From contig JAUMUB010000010.1 of NCBI GenBank assembly GCA_030530905.1, positions 1 through 17,064 on the forward strand: DNA of 17,064 bases. The letters are read 5' to 3'. The translations under genes and the position numbers were made by a program. Positions 1 through 6,528 of this stretch are shown piece by piece. Within the stretch, counting starts at the first letter, position 1; every line of letters starts with the position of its first letter. The notes beneath the pieces were generated by a model. It searched no databases, was not told the DNA's origin, and was given only the letters and a program-made list of their open reading frames with translations. Source of the DNA: Bifidobacteriaceae bacterium (GTDB lineage Bacteria; Actinomycetota; Actinomycetes; Actinomycetales; Bifidobacteriaceae).

Positions 1-77
1 AAGTAAAACTAGCAAAGAAGCGTTCGACCAAGCTTTAATAAAGTTTACAAATACTTCTAACTTTTTTATACATAACA

Positions 78-110
78 AAACGGCAGTGAGCATAAAACCC
101 ACTGCCGTTT
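78..110 (-). terminator. Intrinsic terminator hairpin after the sugar ABC ATPase gene
   Basis: A perfect 11-bp inverted repeat (AAACGGCAGTG at 78-88, CACTGCCGTTT at 100-110) surrounds an 11-base loop. Read on the minus strand it lies just past the stop codon at 132 and is followed by TTTTGTT. On the plus strand it could also end a gene entering from the left edge of the window, so it may work both ways. Confidence 0.75.
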
Positions 111-131
111 ATGTACGTTTTAAAGTATTAA

Positions 132-1259
132 CTAGTTAAGACGCAATTCTGTAGAAGGTGCGAACAAGTGCATCTTGGAAGGATCGATCTTAATCTTAAC
201 GACGTCACCAACCTTTGGAAGAGCACGAGGGTTCACACGAATTGTTGTAAGTTTATTCTGATCGGACATCATAGTGCTATCTTCAGCAGCAGAGCCATCA
301 GTAATAATATTACCATAAATGTAACCGTCAGAACCCAAGTCTTCAACATTAACAACCTTTAATGAGAAAGCGTTTGGATCATCAGAAGTTGCCAAAGAAG
401 CATCTTCTGGACGGAAACCAACAACAATCTGACCGTTATCTTCTGCAGTAAGCTTATCAACAGCTTCAGCAGGAAGATCAACAGAATCCTCACCAATCTT
501 AGCTTTACCGTCTACCACAGGATGAACATTGATGTTCATAGAAGGAGAACCAATGAAACCTGCAACGAAAACATTTGCTGGACGATCATAAAGCTCAGTT
601 GGAGCACCAACCTGCTGCAAAATACCAAGCTTGATAACAGCAATACGATCACCCATGGTCAAAGCTTCAGTCTGATCGTGGGTAACATACAATGTTGTTA
701 CACCAAGCTGACGCTGCAATGCTGCAATCTGAGTACGAGTCTGAACACGAAGCTTTGCATCCAAATTAGATAAAGGCTCATCCATAAGGAATACTTTAGG
801 TTCACGCACAATTGCACGACCCATTGCTACACGCTGACGCTGACCACCAGACAAAGCCTTTGGCTTGCGATCAAGATACTCAGTAAGATCGAGAATCTCT
901 GCAGCTTTCTCAACACGTGCACGAATCTCATCCTTTGGAGTACCAGCAATCTTAAGAGCAAAGCCCATATTATCTGCAACTGTCATATGAGGATACAATG
1001 CATAGTTCTGGAAAACCATTGCAATATCGCGATCCTTAGGCTGCATAGTAGTGACATCCTTGCCACCAATCAAAATACGACCTTTGTTCACTTCTTCCAA
1101 ACCAGCGAGCATACGCAATGTTGTGGATTTACCGCAGCCGGAAGGGCCAACAAGAACTAAGAACTCACCATCTTTAATATCCATATTAAGATCATCAACC
1201 GATGGCTTATCGTTGCCAGGGTAGATACGAGTCACATGTTCAAATACTACTTCTGCCAT
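132..1259 (-). CDS. ugpC: ATP-binding subunit of carbohydrate ABC importers (MsmK/UgpC/MalK type)
   Basis: This is the cytoplasmic ATPase that powers sugar ABC importers. Numbered from an upstream ATG at 1274, it shows Walker [10 protein letters not shown] (43-51), Q-loop Q89, signature LSGGQ (141-145), Walker B VFLMDEP (161-167) and switch His199, followed by a roughly 140-residue C-terminal TOBE/OB region typical of the MalK/UgpC branch. The start is placed at the internal ATG at 1259, because AAAGGA sits six bases before it and would otherwise lie inside the coding sequence; this gives 375 residues. No permease or sugar-binding gene lies next to it. It is therefore probably a shared ATPase serving several importers that lack their own, as known for MsmK in Gram-positive bacteria. 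The family call is firm; the sugar substrates cannot be read from the sequence. Confidence 0.93.
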   Translation of the reverse strand: MAEVVFEHVTRIYPGNDKPSVDDLNMDIKDGEFLVLVGPSGCGKSTTLRMLAGLEEVNKGRILIGGKDVTTMQPKDRDIAMVFQNYALYPHMTVADNMGFALKIAGTPKDEIRARVEKAAEILDLTEYLDRKPKALSGGQRQRVAMGRAIVREPKVFLMDEPLSNLDAKLRVQTRTQIAALQRQLGVTTLYVTHDQTEALTMGDRIAVIKLGILQQVGAPTELYDRPANVFVAGFIGSPSMNINVHPVVDGKAKIGEDSVDLPAEAVDKLTAEDNGQIVVGFRPEDASLATSDDPNAFSLKVVNVEDLGSDGYIYGNIITDGSAAEDSTMMSDQNKLTTIRVNPRALPKVGDVVKIKIDPSKMHLFAPSTELRLN

Positions 1260-1397
1260 ATTAATTCCTTTCATCGGCAGGTACGTGCCGAACGATCCGT
1301 TGTGAAGGGCTACTTATCATTCTCAATCCATTGAAAATAATAAATTCTTTTTTATATCTTCGGTCCATTGAAGAATCTCTTCGTTGAGCCACTTAAC

Positions 1398-1426
1398 AAT
1401 ATACTCTTTTAAATAGAAACCGTCAA
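1398..1426 (-). promoter_or_regulatory. Probable promoter of the ugpC-like gene
   Basis: On the minus strand, TTGACG (1421-1426) and TATATT (1398-1403) are separated by exactly 17 bases, a near-consensus housekeeping promoter. Transcription would begin near 1391, giving an untranslated leader of about 130 bases. That leader contains a short hairpin, CGGCA/TGCCG at 1275-1290, just upstream of the ribosome site. Confidence 0.6.
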
Positions 1427-1504
1427 TTTGAAAACACCATAAATTACTTTTTTTGAGAAAAATTATACGAAATAATTTCAAGTAATATCTATTTGCGACT
1501 ACAC

Positions 1505-1510
1505 TATAAT
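1505..1510 (+). promoter_or_regulatory. Perfect -10 box before the sensor kinase gene
   Basis: TATAAT lies 28 bases upstream of the kinase ATG, and AAAGAGG (1523-1529) provides the ribosome site with an eight-base spacing. I see no convincing -35 element at the right distance, so the promoter may be weak or activator-dependent. Confidence 0.35.
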
Positions 1511-1537
1511 TAAAACGTACATAAAGAGGCAATATTT

Positions 1538-2866
1538 ATGATCTATCACATACTACCTGACATTCCTCGAGTATACACTGCATTCTGCGAATGGCTTGCT
1601 TGCCTAATATATATACTTGTTATACCACAAAAAACATCTAAAAAACATATTGTAATCTCTTCTATATGTTTTCTGCCTGTAATTATTGGAGTACAGCTTA
1701 TTGCTCAAGAACTTCCAATATTTTTCTGGGTTTTGGGGATGTTATGTGCTTTCTTCTCTATGCTCAGCTTTATTTGGATAGCGACCTTACATAACAAATC
1801 GATCGTATTATATTTCAGTGCTCGAGCATTTGTACTAGCAGAATTAATAGCCTCATTCCACTGGCAAATCATTATTTTTCTACTCAATCGATACATAATA
1901 ACTTTTAACGCTATAGATATCATCATAATGTCAATAACGCTCCTACTATGTTTTATCGCAATATGGTTCTTCGAAAAAAGAGCCTGCTCTAATATGAGCC
2001 AAACAATGTTTTCAAAATCTTTTATATACTCAGCAATAATGATTGCAATCGTCACATTTGCTATGAGCAACCTCAGTTTCCTATCAACAAGCACACCATT
2101 TTCAAGTAGCTTAGGATATGAAGTTTTCTACATCCGAACACTAGTTGACTTCTGCGGATACACCATACTCCACGCACAACATTTACAAGCACAACAAAAT
2201 GCAAACAATATAGAATTAGCCGCAATCGAAGCTCAGAATCGAGCAAGACATCAAGAATATTTGCAGTCAAAAGAAAATTTAGAATCAATTAAAACTTTAG
2301 CCCACGATTTAAAACACAAAATCATAGCTTTACAAACCCAAATAGACCCACAGCAACAAAATAAAGAGTTCGAACGATTACAAACCACATTGCAATCACT
2401 TAGCTCTCAGGAGCATACAGGAAATTCAATTCTCGATGTTGTATTAACCACAAAACACAAAACATGTATTGACAACCAAATAAATTTCAGCACTGTTGTT
2501 GATGGTTCATTATTACACTTTATGACACCAACAGATATTGCCACCCTATTTGGAAACGCCATTGATAATGCGATTGAAGCCTCAGCTAAAGTGCAAAATA
2601 TTGAACAGCGACAACTACATTTGCAAGTGTCACAGCAAAAAGATTTTATCGTAATAGCTTGCGAAAACTACTACACCACACCAATTCGTCACGACACACA
2701 AGGTGCTATTAGCACCTCGAAAAAAGATACTAGTATTCACGGTTACGGTATCAAATCAATTAAGAAAATTGTCCAACAATACGATGGTGAAGTAAATATT
2801 AACACCAATAATAATTGGTTTAAACTAACCATTATTATTCCTAACAAAAACAGGAGCAGAGATTAA
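1538..2866 (+). CDS. Membrane sensor histidine kinase with GHKL ATPase domain (AgrC/HPK10-like), orphan
   Basis: Residues 1-215 form about six hydrophobic membrane segments with very short loops, the architecture of peptide-sensing kinases of the AgrC/ComD/VirS group. A linker rich in Q, N and E (215-250) leads to the phosphoacceptor region AHDLKHKI (255-262, likely His256). The GHKL ATPase domain follows, with N-box FGNAIDNAIEAS (338-349) and G-box GYGIKSI (402-408). The HDLKH motif, rather than the classical HExxN motif, places it in the HPK10-like branch. The usual partner, a LytTR response regulator, is absent on both sides: the upstream neighbour is a divergent sugar ATPase and the downstream neighbour is convergent. 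Its signal and partner are unknown. It might control a regulator encoded elsewhere. Confidence 0.88.
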   Translation: MIYHILPDIPRVYTAFCEWLACLIYILVIPQKTSKKHIVISSICFLPVIIGVQLIAQELPIFFWVLGMLCAFFSMLSFIWIATLHNKSIVLYFSARAFVLAELIASFHWQIIIFLLNRYIITFNAIDIIIMSITLLLCFIAIWFFEKRACSNMSQTMFSKSFIYSAIMIAIVTFAMSNLSFLSTSTPFSSSLGYEVFYIRTLVDFCGYTILHAQHLQAQQNANNIELAAIEAQNRARHQEYLQSKENLESIKTLAHDLKHKIIALQTQIDPQQQNKEFERLQTTLQSLSSQEHTGNSILDVVLTTKHKTCIDNQINFSTVVDGSLLHFMTPTDIATLFGNAIDNAIEASAKVQNIEQRQLHLQVSQQKDFIVIACENYYTTPIRHDTQGAISTSKKDTSIHGYGIKSIKKIVQQYDGEVNINTNNNWFKLTIIIPNKNRSRD

Positions 2867-2880
2867 CTCCACTCCTGTTT
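2848..2880. terminator. Bidirectional terminator shared by the kinase gene and the importer operon
   Basis: Perfect 9-bp arms AAACAGGAG (2848-2856) and CTCCTGTTT (2872-2880) enclose the kinase stop codon in the loop. The minus-strand reading is followed by TTTTTG, so it is the better terminator for the convergent importer operon. The plus-strand T tract (GTTTAATC) is weaker. Confidence 0.65.
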
Positions 2881-2902
2881 AATCACGCTTGATAACGTAT
2901 AA

Positions 2903-2950
2903 AAGTAATTCCTTAATTAGCTAACTAAACAGTTAACCTAACAATTACTT
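2903..2950. repeat. AT-rich inverted repeat between convergent genes
   Basis: AAGTAATT (2903-2910) is matched by AATTACTT (2943-2950) across a 32-base spacer, just past the stop of the binding-protein gene. It could extend the termination region. The pairing is AT-rich and on its own is not strong evidence of function. Confidence 0.3.
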
Positions 2951-2956
2951 GTGAAA

Positions 2957-3853
2957 TCACGAATTCACAACGCCACCTTCAACCACAATTTCGTCAGCAT
3001 TAACTTCATCACCATATACAGGCTTCAAAGTCTCCTCATAATCCTTGTGGAAGAAATTCTCCTTTGCAAGAGACTTAATCTCATCATTAATGAAATTAAG
3101 CAACTCAGTATTGCCCTTTTGCACAGCAGGTGCAATAGTATCAACATCACCAAGCTCAGTAATACCAACAGTAAAGCCCTTGTTACTCTTAGCCCATGCA
3201 AGTACCTCAGTGTTATCAGTACTAAACGCATCACCACGTCCGTCTAACAATGCGTTATAAGCATCAGCATACTGATCGTACTTCTGAAGAGTTATCTCTG
3301 GATGATTCTCCTCAAAATAAGTTTCTGCAGTAGTACCTTTCGCAACAATAAGAGTCTTACCCTTAAGCTCATCCACGGAATGAATCACAGCAGAATCAGG
3401 TGAAACAACACCCAAAGAAACCTTCATGTATGGCAGTGCAAAGTCAACTTTTTCTGCGCGCTCTTTCGTAACAGTGAAGTTAGCTAAAGTTACATCAACC
3501 TTATTACTCGTAAGTACATCAACACGTGCAGCCGGATCAACCGAAGTATACTCAGGCTTTACACCCAAATCCTTAGCAAGACGCTCAGCGAAATAAACGT
3601 CATAACCCTGATAATTACCATCTTGATCTACATAACCAAAAGGTGCCTTATCGGAGAAAACAGCAACCTTAAGTACTCCAGATTCTTTAATCTCACTAAG
3701 AGTACGAGCGGTAGTTTTTGATGAACTTGAAGAAGAGCTATCACTTGGAACAGAAGCAGTGGGACCGCAGGCTGCGACAGCAACCGTCATGCCAATAATT
3801 GCTCCAAGACTTGCAAGAGTACGAACAATACGACTTTTTACTGTCTTAACCAT
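2957..3853 (-). CDS. Amino-acid ABC transporter substrate-binding lipoprotein, CjaA-like (probable cysteine/cystine)
   Basis: This is an extracytoplasmic family 3 solute-binding protein. A basic N-terminus and hydrophobic segment lead to lipobox VAVAAC with Cys29 as the lipid anchor. A Ser-rich tether (35-47) and the SBP_bac_3 fold follow. Typical stretches are GVLKVAVFSDKAPFGY (59-74), LANFTVTKERAEKVDFALPY (123-142), KGTTAET (172-178), RGDAFSTDNTE (206-216) and the C-terminal FFHKDYEETLKP (267-278). These closely resemble my recollection of Campylobacter CjaA, a structurally characterised cysteine binder; this is a memory-based comparison, not an alignment. The cysteine-rich leader ORF upstream of the operon supports the same substrate. 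Start: AAAAGGAG lies five bases before the ATG. It is the last gene of the operon, 28 bases after the ATPase gene. Glutamate/aspartate binding of the PEB1 type is the main alternative. Confidence 0.9.
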   Translation of the reverse strand: MVKTVKSRIVRTLASLGAIIGMTVAVAACGPTASVPSDSSSSSSSKTTARTLSEIKESGVLKVAVFSDKAPFGYVDQDGNYQGYDVYFAERLAKDLGVKPEYTSVDPAARVDVLTSNKVDVTLANFTVTKERAEKVDFALPYMKVSLGVVSPDSAVIHSVDELKGKTLIVAKGTTAETYFEENHPEITLQKYDQYADAYNALLDGRGDAFSTDNTEVLAWAKSNKGFTVGITELGDVDTIAPAVQKGNTELLNFINDEIKSLAKENFFHKDYEETLKPVYGDEVNADEIVVEGGVVNS

Positions 3854-3881
3854 ATTTTCTCCTTTTTCTATCTATTTTTGA

Positions 3882-4742
3882 TTAGTTATTTGCATGTCCG
3901 TTTTTACGTGAATATGCAAAAGTCTGTAAAAATTGCTGAGCACGTTCTGTTTGAGGATGATCAAAAAATGCATTAGGATCATCTGATTTTTCAACAATCT
4001 TTCCACCCTCAAGAAGAACAATCTCATCAGCGATTGCACGCGCAAAAGCCATTTCATGAGTAACAATCATCATCGTTAAACCCTGATCAGCTAACTCAAC
4101 AATAACGTCAAGTACTTCACGCACCATTTCTGGATCTAACGCTGCAGTAACCTCATCAAACAGCATGACTTGCGGATGCAAGATCAACGCACGACAGATA
4201 GCCACGCGTTGACGTTGACCACCTGAAAGCTCATGTGGCCAAGAATTTTGACGATCTGCCAAACCTACACGAGCAAGAAGTTCTTCTGCTTCTTTGCGAA
4301 CCTCTTCCTTATCACGCTTTTGCACAAGAATCGGAGCTAACGTGATATTCTCAATAACAGTCTTATTTGGGAACAAGTCATAACTTTGGAAAACCATGCC
4401 GATTTTTGTACGCAAATCCGCACTGCGATCCTGAGTAGAACCAGCATTATTATGCCTCTTACTACTTTTCGCGCCACCATCACCACTAGCTATGGTCGTA
4501 TCACCTAAAGTGATAGACCCACCCTGAAATGGCTCTAAACCAGCAATAGTACGCAATAAAGTTGATTTACCTGAACCAGAAGGGCCAAGTACAACAACAA
4601 CCTTACCCTTGCGCACCTGCAAATTAATACCATTTAATACAGGATCAGCTGCATTCGCATACTGCTTTACAAGATCATGCACGCCTAAAGCTTCTACAGT
4701 ACTATCTGCCATAATTACACTCTCATTATTTGAATTATTCAT
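3882..4742 (-). CDS. Polar amino-acid ABC transporter ATPase (GlnQ/TcyC type)
   Basis: This is the ATPase of the same importer. It shows Walker A GPSGSGKST (53-61), Q119, signature LSGGQ (172-176), Walker B VMLFDEV (192-198) with catalytic Glu197, and switch His229 in MIVTHEMAFA. It reads DEVTAALDPE where many relatives have DEPTSALDPE, a known variant in this subfamily. Between the fourth strand and the Q-loop, residues about 86-108 form a polar, Gly/Ser/Asn-rich insertion longer than usual. The start at 4742 is preceded by AAAGGTGGAG and overlaps the upstream permease gene by eight bases, which suggests translational coupling. An internal ATG at 4712, at residue 11, is possible but has a poorer ribosome site. 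Confidence 0.92.
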   Translation of the reverse strand: MNNSNNESVIMADSTVEALGVHDLVKQYANAADPVLNGINLQVRKGKVVVVLGPSGSGKSTLLRTIAGLEPFQGGSITLGDTTIASGDGGAKSSKRHNNAGSTQDRSADLRTKIGMVFQSYDLFPNKTVIENITLAPILVQKRDKEEVRKEAEELLARVGLADRQNSWPHELSGGQRQRVAICRALILHPQVMLFDEVTAALDPEMVREVLDVIVELADQGLTMMIVTHEMAFARAIADEIVLLEGGKIVEKSDDPNAFFDHPQTERAQQFLQTFAYSRKNGHANN

Positions 4743-5409
4743 GACTCCACCTTTTCTCTAAGCGCCTGGACACTATCGACAAAGGCCAGCACACGATAAA
4801 ATACATAAAGAAAATCACACCATAAATCCACAAGGAAGCAGAAGGATATTGGAAACGGTTAGCATCAATAATCTGTTGACCAACCTTAATCACCTCAACC
4901 ACACCCAACAGCACAAGTAACGAAGTTGTTTTAACAATACGAGTTGCTAAATTCACGCTAGCTGGTAGAACTCGGCGTAAAGCTTGTGGCAAAATAATTT
5001 TGGTGAAAGTTTGCCAAGAAGACAATCCAAGAACATATGCTGACTCGTACTGCGTGCGAGGAATAGACTCCAAAGCACCACGAACAAGATCACCCAATTC
5101 AGCACCACCCCACAACACAAACACTAGCAAGCTAGCAGTAAGAGCACTGAAATTAATATTCCAAGCACTAGCAAAACCGTAGTACACGATAAATAACAGT
5201 GCCAACTGTGGCATGATACGGATAAAATCAAGATAAACTCGCATAAGACCTCGTACAATCACAGATTTACGAGTCATCAGCCAACCTGTTATTAATCCCA
5301 CTGGAATCGAAAAACCAACTGAAGCCACAGCAATCCAAACAGTAACCCAAAGTCCTTTAAGAAGACGAGACCAAACAGTTGCTTGCAATAAAATTTCAGC
5401 GCCTTGCAT
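4735..5409 (-). CDS. Amino-acid ABC transporter permease (HisM/GlnP family), second subunit
   Basis: This is an inner-membrane permease of about five hydrophobic segments with the HisMQ-type cytoplasmic EAA loop ESAYVLGLSSWQTFTKIILP (124-143), which docks the ATPase. The ATG at 5409 is preferred over a TTG at 5415, because AGGAG lies eight bases before that ATG and only two bases before the TTG. It overlaps the preceding permease gene by 14 bases and the following ATPase gene by eight, so these three genes are tightly coupled. With the other permease it would form a heterodimeric channel. Confidence 0.9.
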   Translation of the reverse strand: MQGAEILLQATVWSRLLKGLWVTVWIAVASVGFSIPVGLITGWLMTRKSVIVRGLMRVYLDFIRIMPQLALLFIVYYGFASAWNINFSALTASLLVFVLWGGAELGDLVRGALESIPRTQYESAYVLGLSSWQTFTKIILPQALRRVLPASVNLATRIVKTTSLLVLLGVVEVIKVGQQIIDANRFQYPSASLWIYGVIFFMYFIVCWPLSIVSRRLEKRWSHE

Positions 5410-6049
5410 AGTCAAATCTCCTCTCTAAAACAGTGCCAATAATTGAAATTGGAAGCAATATAATCAAATAAGTAACAACCAACAAGAATAAGGCCTCATA
5501 CGTGTCATAATTCATGCCGATAATGTCCTTAGTCACATACATTACGTCTGCCAGCGCAATTGCGGAAACCACAGATGATTCTTTAATTAAGAAAATTACA
5601 TTCGCAATTATTCCTGGAATTGCTGTGCTCAAAGATTGTGGGAAAATTATCCGCCATAAAACCTGACTCTTAGAAAAGCCAAGAACGTACGCTGATTCAA
5701 CCTGAACTTTTGGCACAGATTCAATACCACCGCGCATTGCTTCAGCCATATACGATCCGCCTAGAAAAGCTAAACCAATTATTGAGCAAGCCTCAGCTGA
5801 CAATAACAAACCTAACTTTGGTAAGCCGTAGTATAAGAAGTAAAGCTGAACTAGCAGTGGAGTATTTCTCGACAATTCTATATACACTCGAGTTACTTGA
5901 TACAACACTGGAATTCTGCTCACTTCAATTGCAGAAGCAACAGCACCAACCACGATTGCCAGTAATATTCCCCAGAATGAAATGAATAGTGTCATATATG
6001 CAGCATTCACGAAGAATGGCGCATACTGTACTACATACGACCAATCCAA
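5396..6049 (-). CDS. Amino-acid ABC transporter permease (HisM/GlnP family), first gene of the operon
   Basis: This 217-residue permease has about five membrane segments and a clear EAA loop ESAYVLGFSKSQVLWRIIFP (118-137). RNTPLLVQLYFLYYG (61-75) is typical of the family. The likely start is a TTG at 6049 with AGGAG six bases upstream. A nearby ATG at 6053-6055 is out of frame and reaches a stop after seven codons, so translation initiation here is non-canonical. It is preceded by a leader of about 300 bases carrying a cysteine-rich ORF, which probably sets expression of the whole operon. Confidence 0.9.
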   Translation of the reverse strand: MDWSYVVQYAPFFVNAAYMTLFISFWGILLAIVVGAVASAIEVSRIPVLYQVTRVYIELSRNTPLLVQLYFLYYGLPKLGLLLSAEACSIIGLAFLGGSYMAEAMRGGIESVPKVQVESAYVLGFSKSQVLWRIIFPQSLSTAIPGIIANVIFLIKESSVVSAIALADVMYVTKDIIGMNYDTYEALFLLVVTYLIILLPISIIGTVLERRFDYARR

Positions 6050-6237
6050 TTCATTCTCCTCTCAGTTATCTTATAATCCAACATTTTCTGTTTTGCGATT
6101 CACAAACATTACAAGGTGAATTTAATTCACGATATATTAGACTGTTTTATTTGTATCACAAAAAAACTACAACTATTCTTAATGTGCGATAGAAAAAAAT
6201 AATAAGAAGCTACATCATTGTTTTATAGCATACAATA
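6050..6237 (-). promoter_or_regulatory. Candidate attenuator region between the Cys-rich leader ORF and the importer operon
   Basis: This 188-base RNA leader follows the leader-peptide stop. It holds a 6-bp stem GCUAUA/UGUAGC (arms 6224-6229 and 6209-6214, one G-U pair). A U7 run (6193-6199) follows about ten bases later. A second U7 run lies at 6160-6166, then a 7+1+7 palindrome (6116-6130) and the permease ribosome site. CGCACA (minus strand, 6183-6188) can also pair with UGUGCG inside the leader ORF (6271-6276), competing with an ORF hairpin. These are the ingredients of attenuation, but the stem is weak and the mechanism (termination or ribosome-site occlusion) cannot be decided by eye. 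Confidence 0.5.
6116..6130. repeat. 15-base palindrome in the importer leader
   Basis: GTGAATT and AATTCAC flank a single central base. It could be a small hairpin in the leader RNA or a DNA operator for a dimeric repressor. It lies about 70 bases before the first permease gene. Nothing in the window identifies a binding partner. Confidence 0.4.
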
Positions 6238-6321
6238 TTAAACACAAAGACAGCAGCATGCACAGCAAGGCGCACAACAACAGCAATTGCGTTGTGCCTC
6301 AAAACCTTGTACGTACTGCAT
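6238..6321 (-). CDS. Cysteine-rich leader peptide (27 aa), probable cysteine-responsive attenuator ORF
   Basis: This small ORF runs from ATG at 6319-6321 to TAA at 6238-6240. After MQYVQGFEAQRN the peptide ends CCCCAPCCACCCLCV: 10 cysteines in the last 15 residues, using both TGC and TGT codons. AAGGAAG stands nine bases upstream of the ATG, and a TATACT box lies about 40 bases upstream. It shares the strand of, and precedes by 188 bases, a four-gene importer whose binding protein looks cysteine-specific. A 7-bp hairpin (GCACAAC/GTTGTGC, arms 6291-6297 and 6272-6278) spans the first Cys codons, so ribosome position would change RNA folding. Poly-cysteine short ORFs acting as cysteine-responsive attenuators have been reported in mycobacteria; a bifidobacterial version would be independent or ancient. 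A metal-binding mini-protein is a less likely alternative. Confidence 0.85.
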   Translation of the reverse strand: MQYVQGFEAQRNCCCCAPCCACCCLCV

Positions 6322-6360
6322 AATAAATATCTTCCTTAATATAAAAGAATAACAAAACAA

Positions 6361-6388
6361 AGTATACACAAAAACGCAAATAGAGCAA
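6361..6388 (-). promoter_or_regulatory. Probable promoter of the leader peptide and importer operon
   Basis: On the minus strand, TATACT (6361-6366) is a good -10 box. TTGCTC (6383-6388) is a partial -35 at a 16-base spacing. Transcription would start near 6354, leaving about 32 bases before the leader ATG, with the ribosome site in the middle. The -35 match is only three of six. Confidence 0.45.
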
Positions 6389-6482
6389 ATTACATATTAC
6401 ATATAATGAGATTAATCACATTTATATCTAAGCTAAATAAAATATTCATCTGTAACATAATATAGTTACGATTGCAACAAAA

Positions 6483-6509
6483 GTGGCTTTGGCAAAACAC
6501 CAAAGCCAC
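6483..6509 (-). terminator. Strong intrinsic terminator after the ferredoxin reductase gene
   Basis: A perfect 10-bp stem GTGGCTTTGG/CCAAAGCCAC with a seven-base loop is followed on the minus strand by TTTTGTTG. It lies 20 bases past the stop of the reductase gene and isolates that gene from the leader and importer operon downstream. Confidence 0.85.
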
Positions 6510-6528
6510 AATAAATACGTTACATAAA

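Noticed and set aside
3..38. Short plus-strand frame ending in a basic VKLAKKRSTKL before TAA at the left edge
   Set aside because: It could be the tail of a gene entering the window, but at least one other frame on each strand is also open here and 11 codons cannot settle it.
1323..1532. 69-residue frame on the minus strand between the sugar ATPase and the kinase
   Set aside because: It starts with TTG, has no ribosome site or recognisable domain, and covers the strong ATPase promoter at 1398-1426 and the kinase -10 box.
2951..3260. Plus-strand frames opposite the binding-protein gene
   Set aside because: They are antisense shadows of a gene with clear family signatures; they have no ribosome site or domain.
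6238..6321. Leader ORF as a metallothionein-like metal-binding peptide
   Set aside because: The cysteines come as straight CCCC, CC and CCC runs rather than CxC or CxxC spacing, and the ORF sits in the leader of an amino-acid importer, so a translation-sensing role is favoured. It is not excluded.
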